Program-made: the position numbers and the translations under genes
The notes under the pieces: generated by a model
Database searches by the model: none
Told to the model about the DNA's origin: nothing
Seen by the model: only the letters and a program-made list of their open reading frames with translations
Source of the DNA: Watersipora subatra
Lineage: Eukaryota; Bryozoa; Gymnolaemata; Cheilostomatida; Watersiporidae
Direction: 5' to 3'
Assembly: GCF_963576615.1 (NCBI RefSeq)
Contig: NC_088708.1
Coordinates: 3,782,001-3,846,000, forward strand
DNA: 64,000 bases
In this document: one piece after another, positions 62,274 to 64,000 of the stretch
Layout of the letters: every line of letters starts with the position of its first letter
Numbering within the stretch: position 1 is the stretch's first letter

Positions 62274-64000
62274 TAAAAAGTTACCCTAAATAGACATCTA
62301 CCAATCAACTAAGCTCTTCTGTAATTGTTTCATTTGACGACCACGTGGAAAGACCAGCAGAGGCATGAGGTTTAAGTAAGTTTTGTCCCGAGGTCATATG
62401 CGATACGCTTTTCTCAAGGACAAGAAAACTAACTCAAATCCTTCTCATCATCATCTTTATCATCATCTTTATCATCATCTTCATCATCATCATGGCGCAC
62501 AACTTGGAGCATTTTTATGTTGAGTACTGTAGTTATTATTTTACAACTATAAGTCTATATTTAACCTACAACTAGGTCAACCACTACATATGATGCATAT
62601 CTTTACAAGGTCAAGATCATCAATTAAGGTAAAAGGTTGCTGTAGCTGAATTCAAACTTGTATCAATTTCAGTGTTCATTGGAATCAGCCAATTGCTGTA
62701 CAGATTTGAGAGGCAAGAACAATAAAATCATGTGATGTTTGCCTTTATGGGTTTTATGCCTTTCTGATTTTGACACATGTACCCCTCACAGGTACACATG
62801 TCAAAATATTGGAAAAGCCCTATCGCTAAAGAGTACACGATAAACACTTGCCTAGTCCTACGCATATCCCTGAATTTGGAGTTATCCTCCACATGCCACT
62901 TTCAGTAAAGTGTGACCCAACAGAAGAACGACGTATGACTCAAATAAACCATCTTTGACAAACACCAAAAACATTTCTTACTAAACAGGAGTTTAGTTAT
63001 TGTAGCACAAAAAACAGCAAAGTATTTATTATCTCAGGCCATGGTTTTGATGATGTATACTAAAATGCTTGTACACGACTGACCGTCAAAGACCCCCTGA
63101 CACAGTTATATAAGGTACCCGCATGCACCACAATCAAGGAAAATACCACTGTAATTCTCCTTCTTTAAATCTAATCGCCCTGTACCCCCTATACAGTAAT
63201 AGAGAATTCGAAAGCACCATTAATGATGGGATGACGGCTTGAGGCCAGCTAACTGATTCCATCGTGGCTAGCGACATGCTAAGTGCATCAGAGCTACTGC
63301 ATGCCACTTGCCCACTTAGCTTATTTGCATAAACCTTTAACGCGTGTGACATTACGCTATCAAATCCAGCTCCGCAGGAATTCAATGCAAACAAGTTGAG
63401 CCTTTAGATTACAGTTTCTGTTGAAATACCCAGCAAAAGGTGTTTGATAAATAAAAATGGTAAATGTACGAGCATGCAAGTAGTTGCACATTTGTAGCAA
63501 AGAAAGATATCAGAGTATTTTTCACCTCTATATGCCAATTTTTGAAACGCAAGGTAAAAGTTGAGCATTTGCCTTGATATACGAAGTAATCTTTAACACA
63601 CAACGCTGAAATTTTACGGAAACGAGACTTTTGTAGAAATGAGTCAAAATGCAAAGATGAAGATAACAAAATAATAAGTAACTTAAGGTAATTTAAACTA
63701 CACCTAGAATAAAGTTTGAGAAAACATTAACAAGAGTACAAGCTGCGAGCCGGTGCGCTGAGTTGAGAAATGATGTTACTACTGCACTAGTAACGCTAAT
63801 CATCATCTTCAAATATACATTCTCTTTTCAAAGACAGTTTATCTACCCATCAACCTGAGACAACAATTTAATTAAATCTGCCTCAAAGACAGGATTCTCT
63901 TGCCAGTCCTTGATATTATTAGTGACAGGTGCACAACATCTTTGACGAAACTAGGTTGAAAATTAAGCGCATGCATGAGAGAGTTGCCATTTCTGGCAAT
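62274..64000. other. Region upstream of the membrane-protein gene
   Basis: Probably the 5' intron or promoter of the minus-strand gene. It holds an (ATC)n-type microsatellite at about 62447-62492 and an imperfect inverted repeat ATTTTGACACATGTACC with GGTACACATGTCAAAAT at about 62767-62807. Two 86-codon minus frames (63134-63394, 63409-63669) have no recognisable content. Confidence 0.4.

Noticed and set aside
62767..62807. Inverted repeat around ACATGTACC
   Set aside because: Imperfect stem with two internal mismatches; common by chance in AT-rich sequence, so noted only in the region entry.
63134..63669. Two adjacent 86-codon minus-strand frames upstream of the membrane-protein gene
   Set aside because: No recognisable domain, no good splice pairing, and AT-rich codon content like random intergenic sequence.

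Overview
The window is animal nuclear DNA. It is AT-rich, its genes are split by GT-AG introns, and it carries many minisatellites and non-autonomous transposons. The protein families and the repeat-filled introns suggest an invertebrate, most likely a lophotrochozoan; the exact group cannot be told from sequence alone. No operons, CRISPR arrays or other prokaryotic features were seen.

Three protein genes and one tRNA gene account for the supported coding content. (1) Plus strand, 1651-14428: a 16-exon gene for a 668-residue patatin-like phospholipase with a predicted N-myristoylation signal and a canonical EF-hand. All exon junctions were joined by hand and every phase agrees. (2) Minus strand, 58946-15239: a 14-exon gene spread over 44 kb for a 981-residue member of the AUTS2/fibrosin (FBRS/FBRSL1) family of chromatin regulators. 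It is recognised from short conserved blocks on separate exons, and again every junction keeps phase. (3) Plus strand, 60322-60393: tRNA-Pro(AGG). (4) Minus strand, 62219-61398: an intronless coding region for a 273-residue four-pass membrane protein of unrecognised family. Genes 1 and 2 converge, and their candidate poly(A) signals lie about 57 bp apart.

Most of the window is intron. Each large intron carries its own minisatellite family (periods of 10, 14, 17, 20, 22, 26, 27, 30, 38, 40, 45, 50, 61 and 77 bp). The introns of the AUTS2-like gene also hold mobile elements: four copies of a roughly 0.9-kb element with long inverted repeats and TTAA target sites, a hAT-type element with an 8-bp target duplication, a Tigger/pogo-like element, and a short inverted-repeat element. 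Many open frames in the window are by-products of tandem repeats whose period is divisible by three.

The points most worth checking are: a 27-bp tandem duplication of the first splice donor in the phospholipase gene, which offers an in-frame 9-residue insertion; two TTAA elements whose terminal repeats supply an ATG frame running into AUTS2-like exons; and a derived AUTS2-like protein that lacks the histidine-rich stretch of the vertebrate protein.
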